Origin: Photobacterium sanctipauli
Lineage (GTDB): Bacteria; Pseudomonadota; Gammaproteobacteria; Enterobacterales; Vibrionaceae
NCBI RefSeq assembly: GCF_003026495.1
Contig: NZ_PYMA01000028.1
Location: 1 to 49,914, forward strand
DNA length: 49,914 nucleotides
Reading direction: 5' to 3'
In this document: positions 26,921 to 35,299 of the stretch, one piece after another
Numbering within the stretch: position 1 is the first letter of the stretch
Layout: each line of letters starts with the position of its first letter
Notes under the pieces: model-generated
The model's input: only the letters and a program-made list of their open reading frames with translations
Told to the model about the DNA's origin: nothing
Database searches by the model: none
Program-made: the position numbers and the translations under genes

Positions 26921-28606
26921 CTACTCCGGAAACCACTCAGAAACCAAGGCGCGGGAGCGTTCGATTTCTTGTTGCCATGTCTGCTCACCCACCACGGTAG
27001 GTTTAAGCAGGATCACCAGCTCGGTTTTAGACTCGATTTGGTTGATATTGCGGAACAGGTGGCCCAGCATCGGAATATCGCCCAACAACGGTACCTTGGA
27101 TACCTGATCGCTGGTCATTGATTTCATCAAGCCGCCAATCACCACCACATCACCGGAGCGGGCGTGGATCACCGAGTCCGATTCACGAATTGAGCTTTTT
27201 GCCAACGGCAATTGATAGGTACCAAACGTATCACCCAAGGCGATGTCTTTGATCTCGGTTACCACATCAATAACCGCCGGGTGGACATGCAGCAGCACCC
27301 CGCCCTGATCATCAATTTGCGGGGTCACATCAAGCGAAATGCCCGAGAAGAAAGGCGTCAGTTCGACATCAGGTGACGCAGTGCCGCCATCGCTGTTTAC
27401 CTCGCCCCCGGACACATCCGTGACAAAGTACTGATCGCTACCAACTTTGATCACCGCCTTCTGGTTATTGGCCGCAGTTACCCTCGGGCTCGACAGCACA
27501 TTCAAGTCACCTTGGGTATCAAGGAAGCTCAAAACCGCATCGAAATTACCATCAGAGATGGTGATGTTGGTCTGTCCGCCAAGCAAGGTCGAGATTGGAT
27601 CCCCGCCAGGTAATGCCGGGATCTGAATATCACCATTTGAATCGGTAATATTCCCGCGGCCAAAGATGATTTCAGTACCGCCAATCGTCTTGGTAATGTT
27701 GTTCCAATTTATCCCCTGCTGGTAACCATCACTCAAGGTGACTTCCATGATTTTGGCTTCAAGCACAACCTGGCGCTTCAAACGCTTTTGGGAAACCCCA
27801 AGGAACTCTTTTACTTCACGCAATTCATTAGGATAGGCGCGAACTGATAGCAAGCTGGCTTGCGGGGACACCACGATACTGCGGCCCTGGCCCGTTCCGA
27901 TCATTGCCGATACCGCTTTTTCCAGCTGGGCCCAGAAATCGCTCTCTGACACGGTCTCAATAGTGGTACCGCCCGTCGTGGTGCTCGAGCTGTTATTGCT
28001 ATTATTGCTGTTGTTATTGCTGTTATTGTTCGAGTTATTATTGTTACTCGAATTGCTGCGGTTTGAATTGCCCGAGTCGCTATTGGTAATCGAACCTGTC
28101 GTCAGTGTGGTCAACGAGATCCCGCGGCGTTGCAACTGAAGGTAGTCAACCGGGATCACCTCGGTACGCAACGTGGCCGGGAATACCTGAATGATGTTGC
28201 CCTTGCGAGTGGTGTTGTAACCATAAATATCCGACACCACCTCCAGCACTTCATCCAAGGTTACATCGCGCAGTGTTAGCGATATTTGTCCTTGAACCTG
28301 GGGGTGGATCACCATATTAAATGGCGTGCCTTTAACCAGGCTGCCGAAAAATGCTTTTGCATCGACATTGCGGGCATTGACGCGAAAACGCTTCTCCAGC
28401 GCAGAATGGCTGGCATAATCATTACCGTCCAGGCTCGGCATCAAATCATCATTGACCGAATCCGGCAGATCTATCAACGGGCGACTATTGGCTTCATTGG
28501 CGGCTGTATTCAGTGCCCCTTTGACCTCCACGGGATCCCTGTGCCCCATGTTGGCTGAGCACCCCACCAAGGAAGCAATCACTATTGCTACTACTATTCC
28601 ACGCAT
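26921..28606 (-). CDS. mshL: MSHA secretin MshL (lipoprotein)
   Basis: A 561-residue outer-membrane secretin (PilQ/GspD family). The lipobox LVGC places the lipidated cysteine at residue 16. An STN/N0-like domain follows (about 75-135), then an Asn/Ser-only linker (about 175-209), an N1-like region and the secretin core, ending with VPLLGDIPMLGHLFR. It forms the pore for the pilus. I chose the ATG at 28606 over an in-frame GTG at 28615; neither has a strong ribosome site. The gap to mshK is small. The linker DNA is a trinucleotide-like repeat. Confidence 0.92.
   Translation of the reverse strand: MRGIVVAIVIASLVGCSANMGHRDPVEVKGALNTAANEANSRPLIDLPDSVNDDLMPSLDGNDYASHSALEKRFRVNARNVDAKAFFGSLVKGTPFNMVIHPQVQGQISLTLRDVTLDEVLEVVSDIYGYNTTRKGNIIQVFPATLRTEVIPVDYLQLQRRGISLTTLTTGSITNSDSGNSNRSNSSNNNNSNNNSNNNSNNSNNSSSTTTGGTTIETVSESDFWAQLEKAVSAMIGTGQGRSIVVSPQASLLSVRAYPNELREVKEFLGVSQKRLKRQVVLEAKIMEVTLSDGYQQGINWNNITKTIGGTEIIFGRGNITDSNGDIQIPALPGGDPISTLLGGQTNITISDGNFDAVLSFLDTQGDLNVLSSPRVTAANNQKAVIKVGSDQYFVTDVSGGEVNSDGGTASPDVELTPFFSGISLDVTPQIDDQGGVLLHVHPAVIDVVTEIKDIALGDTFGTYQLPLAKSSIRESDSVIHARSGDVVVIGGLMKSMTSDQVSKVPLLGDIPMLGHLFRNINQIESKTELVILLKPTVVGEQTWQQEIERSRALVSEWFPE
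27980..28084 (-). repeat. Asn/Ser-coding trinucleotide tract inside mshL
   Basis: About 35 codons that are almost all AAT/AAC or AGC/AGT/TCG, encoding runs such as NNNNSNNNSNNNSNN. The DNA is a degenerate triplet repeat, so in-frame gain or loss of codons is likely. It joins the N-terminal domain of the secretin to the next domain. Confidence 0.85.
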
Positions 28607-28623
28607 CTTTATCACTTATTGTT

Positions 28624-28953
28624 CTATTCTGACTTTACGTTATCGGCGAAAAGATAGAGCCGCCATTGCTGACTTCCCCGACGCAGGATGACAAAGTCAT
28701 CCTGAACCCTATCCAAGGTGTAACCATTGACCCGACCTCCTGGTGAGATCAGGTTATTGTTTAGGATCACGGTACAATCACTACCGGATTGATCACAGAA
28801 GATACCTTGCAACTGGGGCAAGCGCGCCCTAGAAGGGGCCTTCTTCACCGCAGGCGCCTGCCATCCTAGCGGAGCCGTTGGGTCCTGGCTGGCCACTGCA
28901 TTGCCCGCGGATAATATCCCGGCCCAAAAGGCTATAAATACCAATCTACCCAC
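28624..28953 (-). CDS. mshK: MSHA biogenesis protein MshK
   Basis: A protein of about 109 residues with a cleavable signal peptide (MGRLVFIAFWAGILSAGNAVA) and a small C-terminal beta domain (GGRVNGYTL...QWRLYLF). The QDPTAPLGW start of the mature part is typical of MshK and resembles GspC/PilP-like proteins that touch the secretin. I chose the GTG at 28953 (AAGGA eight bases upstream); the TTG at 28956 is equally possible. A longer form from 28998 would overlap mshJ by 53 bases with no signal peptide at its start. Confidence 0.82.
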   Translation of the reverse strand: MGRLVFIAFWAGILSAGNAVASQDPTAPLGWQAPAVKKAPSRARLPQLQGIFCDQSGSDCTVILNNNLISPGGRVNGYTLDRVQDDFVILRRGSQQWRLYLFADNVKSE

Positions 28954-29581
28954 CAATGAAATCCTTACTCTCACCCAAGGTGTACACTTCCAATTCAATA
29001 TCCGCCCATGGGTAGCTATCTACCTGATAGTTAAGACTACGCCAGTAGTACTTTACGGGTAATGCCTCCAACTGGCGCAAGTAGGCAACCACATCGAAAT
29101 ACCGTCCGCGCAGTGACAACCTAACCGGGTGAATGTAATAGCCCTGATCGTTACCGCTCAGCAGCTGTACCGAAGGTTGAGAAGACAGTGCCACCAGCTT
29201 GAGGCGCTGGGAGCGCTGCAGTACCTGCTCCATTAGCGCCGACATTTCATTCGCCGTCACCAAGCTCGCCACCCGCCCTTCCAGTTGCTCATCGAGTTGG
29301 ATATTCTGCCGCTCCAGCAAATCGATACGTTCATCGAGCTCGCGGTTTGGATCGGCTTTCAACTGCCGCTCAATCACCAAGATCTGGTTATCGCTATTAA
29401 TGATGTTGTTATTGACCGATACCAGTTGGCGTTTCGCAGCAGCCAAACCATTAACTTGCGGTTCAATGATCACCATATAGCCAACAAACAGCAGCGCTAT
29501 CCAGCCCGATATGGCTATCAGCCACTGTTCGCGCTTAGTCAGCAATTCAAACTTATCGCACAATGTTTGCCAGCGGTTCAT
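28946..29581 (-). CDS. mshJ: MSHA biogenesis protein MshJ (PilO-like)
   Basis: A 211-residue protein with one membrane segment (about residues 21-40, WLIAISGWIALLFVGYMVII), a coiled-coil of about 55 residues and a ferredoxin-like periplasmic domain, the layout of PilO/GspM proteins. With MshI it should form the inner-membrane alignment complex. Its ATG overlaps the mshI stop by 4 bases (ATGA). Confidence 0.88.
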   Translation of the reverse strand: MNRWQTLCDKFELLTKREQWLIAISGWIALLFVGYMVIIEPQVNGLAAAKRQLVSVNNNIINSDNQILVIERQLKADPNRELDERIDLLERQNIQLDEQLEGRVASLVTANEMSALMEQVLQRSQRLKLVALSSQPSVQLLSGNDQGYYIHPVRLSLRGRYFDVVAYLRQLEALPVKYYWRSLNYQVDSYPWADIELEVYTLGESKDFIGG

Positions 29582-31074
29582 GGCGTTTCTCCTTGTGCGT
29601 TTTGCTCCCTTTCAGCCAGCAGCTTAAAGGTCACAATGTTCTTGTCGTTACGCCCGAGCGACATCAGCTGGAACCGACGACCTGATAAATCAGGATGGGT
29701 CTTAAACGCTTTCAGCCACGTTGGCACTGCCGCCGGTGAACGGGCAAGCCCCTCAAGATTGAGCCGTTTCCCGGATACCGCGATGCGTTGCAACGAGATA
29801 TCACCATCAGCCGCATCAGACAGCTGCTGCAACATATTGGCATACCCTACCTGCAAGCTATCGTCATGCTCTGCAATCGCTTTTAGCGTCGCCTTTTTGG
29901 CGGCCAGGTGTTGCTCTAGTCCATCAGCCGCCTCAATTTTCAACGGGCTAGGCAAGTGCTTGGCCAAGCTTGCCTTAGCCCGCTCAAGTTCGGCACTTTT
30001 CGCCGCTAAACGCGCTTGTTCGGCCGCTAGCTGCTGCTGCTGGTGATAATTTTGCCAAGCAAACCAGCCCGCCATGGATGCCATCACAATGGCGATGGCC
30101 AACCAGCTCATCACGATATTTGGCAGGGTGAGCAAATTCGTACTGGGCTTCAAGGCATCAGAATAAAAATTGATGCCAGCCTGCTCCGGCTCAATCACAC
30201 CGGCATGGGCGACCCGCGCTGCATTACTCGTTAATGACGGGTGGCTTGGCGATACCGCCACCACATTCACATTCAAGCGCTGGCCAAGGGCCTGTGCCAA
30301 GGCCTGATCATTATCGTCGTCGCAAGAAATCAGCAGCTGGGTGATTGGCGCATCACGCAACTGGGCACTGAGGAAATCGAGCGAGCGTTGGAGCTCTAGC
30401 GCCAGCCCGTCGAGTTGAAGCTCCCCAGAAGCACCATCCCCACCATCTATTGCCAGCAAAGGGGCAGTAAAGCCACGCAGCTGGCGCTGGAAGCATAACA
30501 CTTGCTGCCGATATGCCGAGAGCTGCAAATTGCCTGAGCCACGGCGGTGAAGCACTAGCTGGTTCTGGTTATGGGTGGTCAGCTGCCCCCACACCACTTC
30601 CTCGGCGCTCACCCGCATCAAGTCACAACCCGACTCGCGAAAGACCGCAATCAGTAGTTCAAGTTGCTTTCGATGCGAGACGAATACCTGAAGCCGGTCT
30701 TTTAGCGGCGCGGCAAAGCCATCCGCCACCAAATCGGTCGGCGACTCATTAACCAGCTCCTTGACCAGATACGGCAATGCGGTTGAGTACTCTTCACGGG
30801 GCAGCTCTGCTTTCTCAATAAACATGCTTTGGTAAAAGCCATGCCCCAGAACCAAGCGAAAGCCATACCCCTTAAGCTGATGCCGCTCAATTAATTCCTT
30901 GATGGCATCACCCCAACCATTGGCACCGAATACCGCCAACTCATCAGTTATCCATTCTTTTTCAGCCATATAAGCCAATGCAACGGTATCGGAAAACACC
31001 GAAATACCCGCACTGAGCCCTTGGCTTTTCTTTTTTACTAATTTGTTGAATAACGTCTTCAATTTTATGAACAA
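29578..31074 (-). CDS. mshI: MSHA biogenesis protein MshI (PilM/PilN-like)
   Basis: A 498-residue protein, first gene of the MSHA locus. The N-terminal part looks like the actin-like PilM/GspL fold. A membrane helix follows (about residues 325-344, IVMSWLAIAIVMASMAGWFAW), then a coiled-coil and a PilN-like domain, so it seems to combine PilM and PilN functions as GspL does. No ATG or GTG lies near the family N-terminus; the frame opens with TTG at 31074, with another TTG at 31062. A perfect TATAAT and a palindrome lie 62-82 bases upstream. The true start needs N-terminal evidence. Confidence 0.85.
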   Translation of the reverse strand: MFIKLKTLFNKLVKKKSQGLSAGISVFSDTVALAYMAEKEWITDELAVFGANGWGDAIKELIERHQLKGYGFRLVLGHGFYQSMFIEKAELPREEYSTALPYLVKELVNESPTDLVADGFAAPLKDRLQVFVSHRKQLELLIAVFRESGCDLMRVSAEEVVWGQLTTHNQNQLVLHRRGSGNLQLSAYRQQVLCFQRQLRGFTAPLLAIDGGDGASGELQLDGLALELQRSLDFLSAQLRDAPITQLLISCDDDNDQALAQALGQRLNVNVVAVSPSHPSLTSNAARVAHAGVIEPEQAGINFYSDALKPSTNLLTLPNIVMSWLAIAIVMASMAGWFAWQNYHQQQQLAAEQARLAAKSAELERAKASLAKHLPSPLKIEAADGLEQHLAAKKATLKAIAEHDDSLQVGYANMLQQLSDAADGDISLQRIAVSGKRLNLEGLARSPAAVPTWLKAFKTHPDLSGRRFQLMSLGRNDKNIVTFKLLAEREQNAQGETP

Positions 31075-31135
31075 CCAGCAAGTGCACGTAAATTTTTGTG
31101 AGTACGATTATTTACAGCGCTTTTGTTTAACTCAC

Positions 31136-31156
31136 GTCAAATATTTGACCATTATA
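31136..31156 (-). promoter_or_regulatory. Predicted mshI operon -10 box and overlapping palindrome
   Basis: On the minus strand a perfect TATAAT (31151-31156) is followed one base later by the perfect 14-base palindrome GTCAAATATTTGAC (31136-31149), which covers the expected transcription start. No good -35 box lies 16-18 bases upstream, so the promoter may need an activator. The palindrome is placed where a repressor would block initiation. Confidence 0.5.
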
Positions 31157-31194
31157 ATCAGATTACGCCAAGACAGTAGCACTTTCTTAACGTA

Positions 31195-33144
31195 CTAAAA
31201 TTTGTTTCGGAATAATTTGCCATTGGTTTGGGCGATATGCTTGCTGTTTTCAACCGAGATTTCTGCCGAAAAATAGCGTCCCTGCCCACCTTTAACACCA
31301 AGTTGTTTTAATACCTGCCATTCCTTACTGTTTTCCACCCCGACAGCGATAACCTGCGCATCTGAGTCTGCGCAGGCACCCAACATACTTCTGACGAATA
31401 ATTGGTTTTCCTGCCTTTGGTCAATTTCGCGCACCAGGCTTCGGTGCAGCTTGATATAGTCAGCCTTGATATCCTTGATGTAATGGGTGCTGACTATCGT
31501 ACGGCCAGCCTGATCCACCACAAGCTTACAGCCCAAGCCGACCAACATCCTTGCCACCGGGCGCATGGCATCAAGGTGTTTCACCAAGCCCCCTTCGGCG
31601 ACTTCGAAAGATAAGCGGTTTAGCACGGTACGCGGTGTTTGCAGTAGCTCATCGCGCAACCACTTCACGAATGATTTTTCCAGCAAGGCCTCGACACTCA
31701 CATTAACCGAGATCAAATCTTCCACAGGCTGCTCTTTCAGCATTTTCAGCGCTTGGGCTATGACCAGCTTGTCCATCCTGGCATTGAAGCCAACCTGCTT
31801 CACCGCGGTCAAAAAGCGCGATGCCTTGATCAGCATGCCATTTTCGTCTTTGATCCTTGCCAATAGCTCACGGTGCAAAATCGTTTCATCCAGCATCAAT
31901 ACCGGCTGCTGGTAAAGGATCGGGCCACCATTGCTAAAGATGGTATCGAGCAAGGTGCGCCAGCGCACACTGCCCCGGGCATCTTCATACTGCTGATCTT
32001 TCTTAAACGCATACCAACTATTGGTGCCCTGCAACTGGGCACTTCGCAGCGCCATATCGGCCTCATCCATCACCCTGCCACGCCGCTCACCGCTGGCGCA
32101 GAAAGTCACACCTATGTGGCACCAGTTGTCCGGCTCCAAAGGCGCGGCGGGGATCAAGCGATCCAAGGCATTCATCAACACATTGGTGAACTGTTTGACT
32201 TCCTTGGTCGACTGCTGCGATAACAAAATCGCAAATTCGGCATCAAAATAACGTGACAGCACGGTATCGGGATAACGCTGGATCAAGTTGGAAATCACCA
32301 CGCCCACATCTTGGATCAACTCGTCGGCCTCTTCCTTACCCTTCTCCGCCAACAGCTCATCCCAATCGGTAATGCGGATCAACAATACCGCGCCGTGGGT
32401 TTCCTGATCTTGCAGCATCGACTGCAACCGGCTATCAAAAAGTACCCGGTTAGCCGCCCCTGTCAGTTGATCAAGGAAAGTGTGGGTACGAATAAAGGTA
32501 TCGAAGCGGCTCCGCTCCTGACGGGCATCTTTCAGCTCGGCTATCATTTTATCCAGTGCCAAGCTGGCCGTCGCCGGCCACTCCTGCTCATCGCCAACCG
32601 CATTGTCATCCACCCGGCCAGCCAGAATCATCCGCCCCCGGTGCTCAAGCAATTCCGAGCCGTATAGCTGGCGCCGGAGCCAGTCCATTCCCCAAATCAA
32701 GCCAAGAATGATGATGGCAACGGCCAGGCTGATCGAAGACATCGCCCCGATGGAATAGGTAAATTCGGTATAAGGGGGGATAGATTTCAAGGTGACATAA
32801 AAATCCGGGTTGTGCTCCAACTCATAACGGCTGTTATGAAGTACCGACCTGTCAGTGATAGGTTGCAGCCCCTTGAAGGCATACACCACCCCTGCATTGC
32901 TACCTACCTCCAATTCCACCACGTTGCTGGCCTTGAGCAACTTCGGAAGCCAGCGGGACAAAGATTGCGAGCCTTGCGGATCAGCCAGTTCTTGATCGAT
33001 AACCTCGACCACACCATCCAGGTAATGGGTCAGGTAGTCTTGTCCCAGCTTACGAAAGCTGAAGGCCCCGCCAATGAAGATGACGAAAATGGCGCAAATA
33101 ACGATTAGTGTCACGAAGGCAACCAAACGGTTGGTCAGCTTCAT
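31195..33144 (-). CDS. csrD: CsrD/MshH, degenerate GGDEF-EAL regulator
   Basis: About 649 residues, similar along its length to E. coli CsrD (YhdA), which directs RNase E decay of CsrB/CsrC RNAs; called MshH in Vibrio. It has two membrane segments flanking a periplasmic domain (about residues 7-30 and 130-150), a HAMP-like coiled region, a GGDEF-like domain and an EAL-like domain. The GGDEF signature reads RYFDAEF and the EAL motif reads HRELLAR, so neither cyclase nor diesterase activity is expected. The start at 33144 (MKLTNRLVAFVTL) aligns with E. coli CsrD; an ATG at 33162 is possible, and neither has a clear ribosome site. Confidence 0.92.
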   Translation of the reverse strand: MKLTNRLVAFVTLIVICAIFVIFIGGAFSFRKLGQDYLTHYLDGVVEVIDQELADPQGSQSLSRWLPKLLKASNVVELEVGSNAGVVYAFKGLQPITDRSVLHNSRYELEHNPDFYVTLKSIPPYTEFTYSIGAMSSISLAVAIIILGLIWGMDWLRRQLYGSELLEHRGRMILAGRVDDNAVGDEQEWPATASLALDKMIAELKDARQERSRFDTFIRTHTFLDQLTGAANRVLFDSRLQSMLQDQETHGAVLLIRITDWDELLAEKGKEEADELIQDVGVVISNLIQRYPDTVLSRYFDAEFAILLSQQSTKEVKQFTNVLMNALDRLIPAAPLEPDNWCHIGVTFCASGERRGRVMDEADMALRSAQLQGTNSWYAFKKDQQYEDARGSVRWRTLLDTIFSNGGPILYQQPVLMLDETILHRELLARIKDENGMLIKASRFLTAVKQVGFNARMDKLVIAQALKMLKEQPVEDLISVNVSVEALLEKSFVKWLRDELLQTPRTVLNRLSFEVAEGGLVKHLDAMRPVARMLVGLGCKLVVDQAGRTIVSTHYIKDIKADYIKLHRSLVREIDQRQENQLFVRSMLGACADSDAQVIAVGVENSKEWQVLKQLGVKGGQGRYFSAEISVENSKHIAQTNGKLFRNKF

Positions 33145-33347
33145 CCCCGACGCTTTTCTCATAGGTAACCAATTAATAAACGATGTTGAATCCGGCAAGA
33201 CAAGCAAGACGATGCCTGTATCGAGTACTTACAGCAAAATACCATTCAATTTATATAACTGTCAGTGTTTAAGTCGACAATATTAGCAATTTGTTAACAC
33301 TTGAGTAGGACAAATATGTCGACCTAGCAGCCCTTCGGTTGGAATTA

Positions 33348-33370
33348 ACCGCTGAGCGGCGGTGTTTTTT
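33348..33370 (+). terminator. Terminator-like hairpin upstream of the LysR gene
   Basis: ACCGC / GCGGT stem with a 6-base loop, followed by G and six T on the plus strand. The next gene upstream on this strand is far away, so it may end an unrecognised short transcript from the csrD-lysR gap. I see no convincing promoter for such an RNA. Confidence 0.35.
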
Positions 33371-33378
33371 GGTATGAT
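33370..33378 (+). promoter_or_regulatory. Extended -10 promoter of the LysR gene
   Basis: TGGTATGAT fits the extended -10 pattern TGnTATAAT with one mismatch. There is no good -35 box. It would give a leader of about 100 bases before the gene. Confidence 0.4.
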
Positions 33379-33487
33379 GCTCAGAGCTACTGAATAATTA
33401 TCTGAATCAGCTGCACATTTTTGCCCCCACCTCTGACAGAGGCTCGGGTATCAGGCGTCAATTTAGCGAGTAGGTAAGCACACGAAT

Positions 33488-34384
33488 ATGGACTGGATCA
33501 CCTGTACCACCAGCTTTGTCACTGTTGTAGAGCAGGGCTCGCTGGCCCAAGCCGCCAATAAGCTCAACACCTCAAGCTCAGCGCTATCCAAGCGCTTATC
33601 ATGGTTGGAAAAGCAGCTCGGGGTGCAGCTACTAAAGCGGACAACCCGCAGCCTTACCATGACCGACGCCGGACGGCTGTTCTACCAGCGTAGCGCACGG
33701 TTGCTGGAAGACTGGCACCAAATGCTGGCTGAGACGACCTCGACCTACGGCGAAGTGAGCGGCGTATTGCGCATTGGCGCCCCACTGGCTGTCGGCAGCC
33801 GCTTGTTGGTTAACTACCTTGCTGAGTTTTTCGAGACCTACCCTAAAATCCAGGTTGAGCTCCACACCATTACGCCGGGCCAGCTGCCCGATCTCAACCT
33901 CGACGTCTTCATCAGCAAGGAGCTTACCGACTTCAACTCATCCAGCTATATAGCGACCCGGTTGTTCAACTTCCAGTTAGGCTTTTATGCCGCACCGAGC
34001 TACCTCGAAGGCAAACCGCTGATCGAGAACCCGGAACAGTTGGCAGAGCACAACTGCCTATTGTTTGGCAACCACGGCCATGAACAGGAATACACCTTTG
34101 CCAATAACCAGCGCTTGCGCCTGAAAGGTAACTTCACTACCCAAAACCCCGAAGCCCTGGTCGCGGCGGCCGTTGCCGGCATGGGGATCATCCTGGCCGG
34201 AGGCAACACCGTCCAACGCGAGCTCAGCAAAGGCTTGCTGGTGCCGGTGCTCCCGGAGCTAAAACAGCCAATGAACTCGGCCTATGCCTACTACCCGAAA
34301 TTGGATTACAACCACGTCAAAACCAAGCTGTTCATTGACTTTATCAAGGCCAAGGCCAACCCCGACAACGGCATGGCAATGTAG
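33488..34384 (+). CDS. LysR-family transcriptional regulator
   Basis: A 298-residue LysR-type regulator. The N-terminal winged helix-turn-helix spans about residues 1-60 (SLAQAANKLNTSSSALSKRLSWLEKQLG) and a periplasmic-binding-like effector domain about 88-290. The target and ligand cannot be read from the sequence. It converges on ssb with a terminator between, and is divergent from csrD across 343 bases. LysR proteins often control a divergent neighbour, but csrD is an unusual target, so this is only a possibility. Confidence 0.88.
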   Translation: MDWITCTTSFVTVVEQGSLAQAANKLNTSSSALSKRLSWLEKQLGVQLLKRTTRSLTMTDAGRLFYQRSARLLEDWHQMLAETTSTYGEVSGVLRIGAPLAVGSRLLVNYLAEFFETYPKIQVELHTITPGQLPDLNLDVFISKELTDFNSSSYIATRLFNFQLGFYAAPSYLEGKPLIENPEQLAEHNCLLFGNHGHEQEYTFANNQRLRLKGNFTTQNPEALVAAAVAGMGIILAGGNTVQRELSKGLLVPVLPELKQPMNSAYAYYPKLDYNHVKTKLFIDFIKAKANPDNGMAM

Positions 34385-34424
34385 TCAGTAAGACTGATCA
34401 AGCACTTATGTCGGTAAATAAAAA

Positions 34425-34446
34425 AACCCTGCCAGTCGGCAGGGTT
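34425..34446. terminator. Bidirectional terminator between the LysR gene and ssb
   Basis: AACCCTGCC / GGCAGGGTT stem with a 4-base loop; A-run before it serves minus-strand transcripts of ssb. Plus-strand T-run is short. Confidence 0.75.
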
Positions 34447-34470
34447 CTGAAAGTCACATTAAGCCATTGC

Positions 34471-35028
34471 TTAGAACGGAATATCGTCGTCGAAATCCAT
34501 TGGTGGCTCATTGTACTGCTGCTGAGGCTGCTGCGGTGCTTGCTGCTGAGGAACCTGTTGCTGCTGTTGCGGCGCGAAGTTCTGCTGTGGTGCTGCTGCT
34601 GGCTGTTGAGGCTGACCCCAACCACCTTGTTGCTGCTGACCGCCCATTGGAGCGCCCATACCCTGACCACCGCCCTGGCGACCACCAAGCATCTGCATTA
34701 CGCCATTGAAGCCCTGTACCACAACTTCTGTTGTATAACGGTCTTGGCCACTTTGATCTTGCCACTTACGAGTTTGTAGTTGGCCTTCAATGTAAACCTG
34801 AGACCCCTTACGCAGGTACTCACCAGCCACTTCAGCCAGCTTGCCGAATAGCGCAACACGGTGCCATTCAGTTTTTTCACGTTGCTCGCCGGTGTTCTTA
34901 TCGCGCCATGACTCAGAAGTAGCAATGGTAATATTTGCTACTGCGCCACCACTTGGCATGTAACGGATTTCCGGGTCATTACCTAAGTTACCAACAAGGA
35001 TAACTTTATTTACGCCACGACTGGCCAT
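34471..35028 (-). CDS. ssb: Single-stranded DNA-binding protein
   Basis: A 185-residue SSB. The OB-fold covers about residues 1-112 (MASRGVNKVILVGNLGNDPEIRYMP). A Gly/Gln/Pro-rich linker follows, then the conserved acidic tip DFDDDIPF that binds recombination and repair partners. It coats single-stranded DNA in replication, repair and recombination. It is divergent from uvrA with a LexA box in the shared 271-base gap, as in E. coli. The Gln-rich linker is low-complexity and may vary in length. Confidence 0.97.
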   Translation of the reverse strand: MASRGVNKVILVGNLGNDPEIRYMPSGGAVANITIATSESWRDKNTGEQREKTEWHRVALFGKLAEVAGEYLRKGSQVYIEGQLQTRKWQDQSGQDRYTTEVVVQGFNGVMQMLGGRQGGGQGMGAPMGGQQQQGGWGQPQQPAAAPQQNFAPQQQQQVPQQQAPQQPQQQYNEPPMDFDDDIPF

Positions 35029-35210
35029 AGTTCACTCCAGATCTAATACCCGACCGCCAGATAATCTCAGCGGCCGCTATTCAAAGTTTATACTTAATCG
35101 CGCAGTCTATCATGCTTCACCCCATGGGGAACAGGGCTGAATCTGTGTTATCTGACGCAAATTAACAAGGCGGCTAGTATATCGCCTTCGTGCAATATGT
35201 ATACAGTTTA

Positions 35211-35226
35211 CTGTATCTTTATACAG
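35211..35226. promoter_or_regulatory. LexA (SOS) box between ssb and uvrA
   Basis: CTGTATCTTTATACAG matches the CTGT-N8-ACAG consensus exactly, with an AT-rich centre. It lies about 31 bases upstream of the predicted uvrA -10 and 183 bases upstream of the ssb start. Confidence 0.9.
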
Positions 35227-35233
35227 CTTTTGC

Positions 35234-35262
35234 TTTCAAGCCCCCAACAGCTATGCAATAAT
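35234..35262 (+). promoter_or_regulatory. Predicted uvrA promoter
   Basis: TGCAATAAT (extended -10, AATAAT at 35257-35262) with a weak TTTCAA 17 bases upstream. The LexA box just upstream would overlap bound polymerase. Confidence 0.45.
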
Positions 35263-35299
35263 GCGAAATTCACAAGTCAGTCAGTAAAGCTCGTCGATT

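Noticed and set aside
29285..30046. A 253-codon plus-strand frame opposite mshI and mshJ
   Set aside because: It spans two conserved overlapping genes on the other strand and has a Ser/Cys-rich product typical of shadow frames.
31151..31180. A sigma-54 promoter for mshI
   Set aside because: TTGGCG is present on the minus strand, but no GC element follows at the required spacing; the TATAAT fits a sigma-70 type better.
33208..33300. A pair of GTCGAC sites as a regulatory repeat
   Set aside because: Two six-base palindromes about 60 bases apart are too short to separate from chance.
34502..34640. A Gln/Leu-rich plus-strand gene opposite the ssb linker
   Set aside because: The CTG/TTG repeats are the complement of the Gln-rich linker of SSB.
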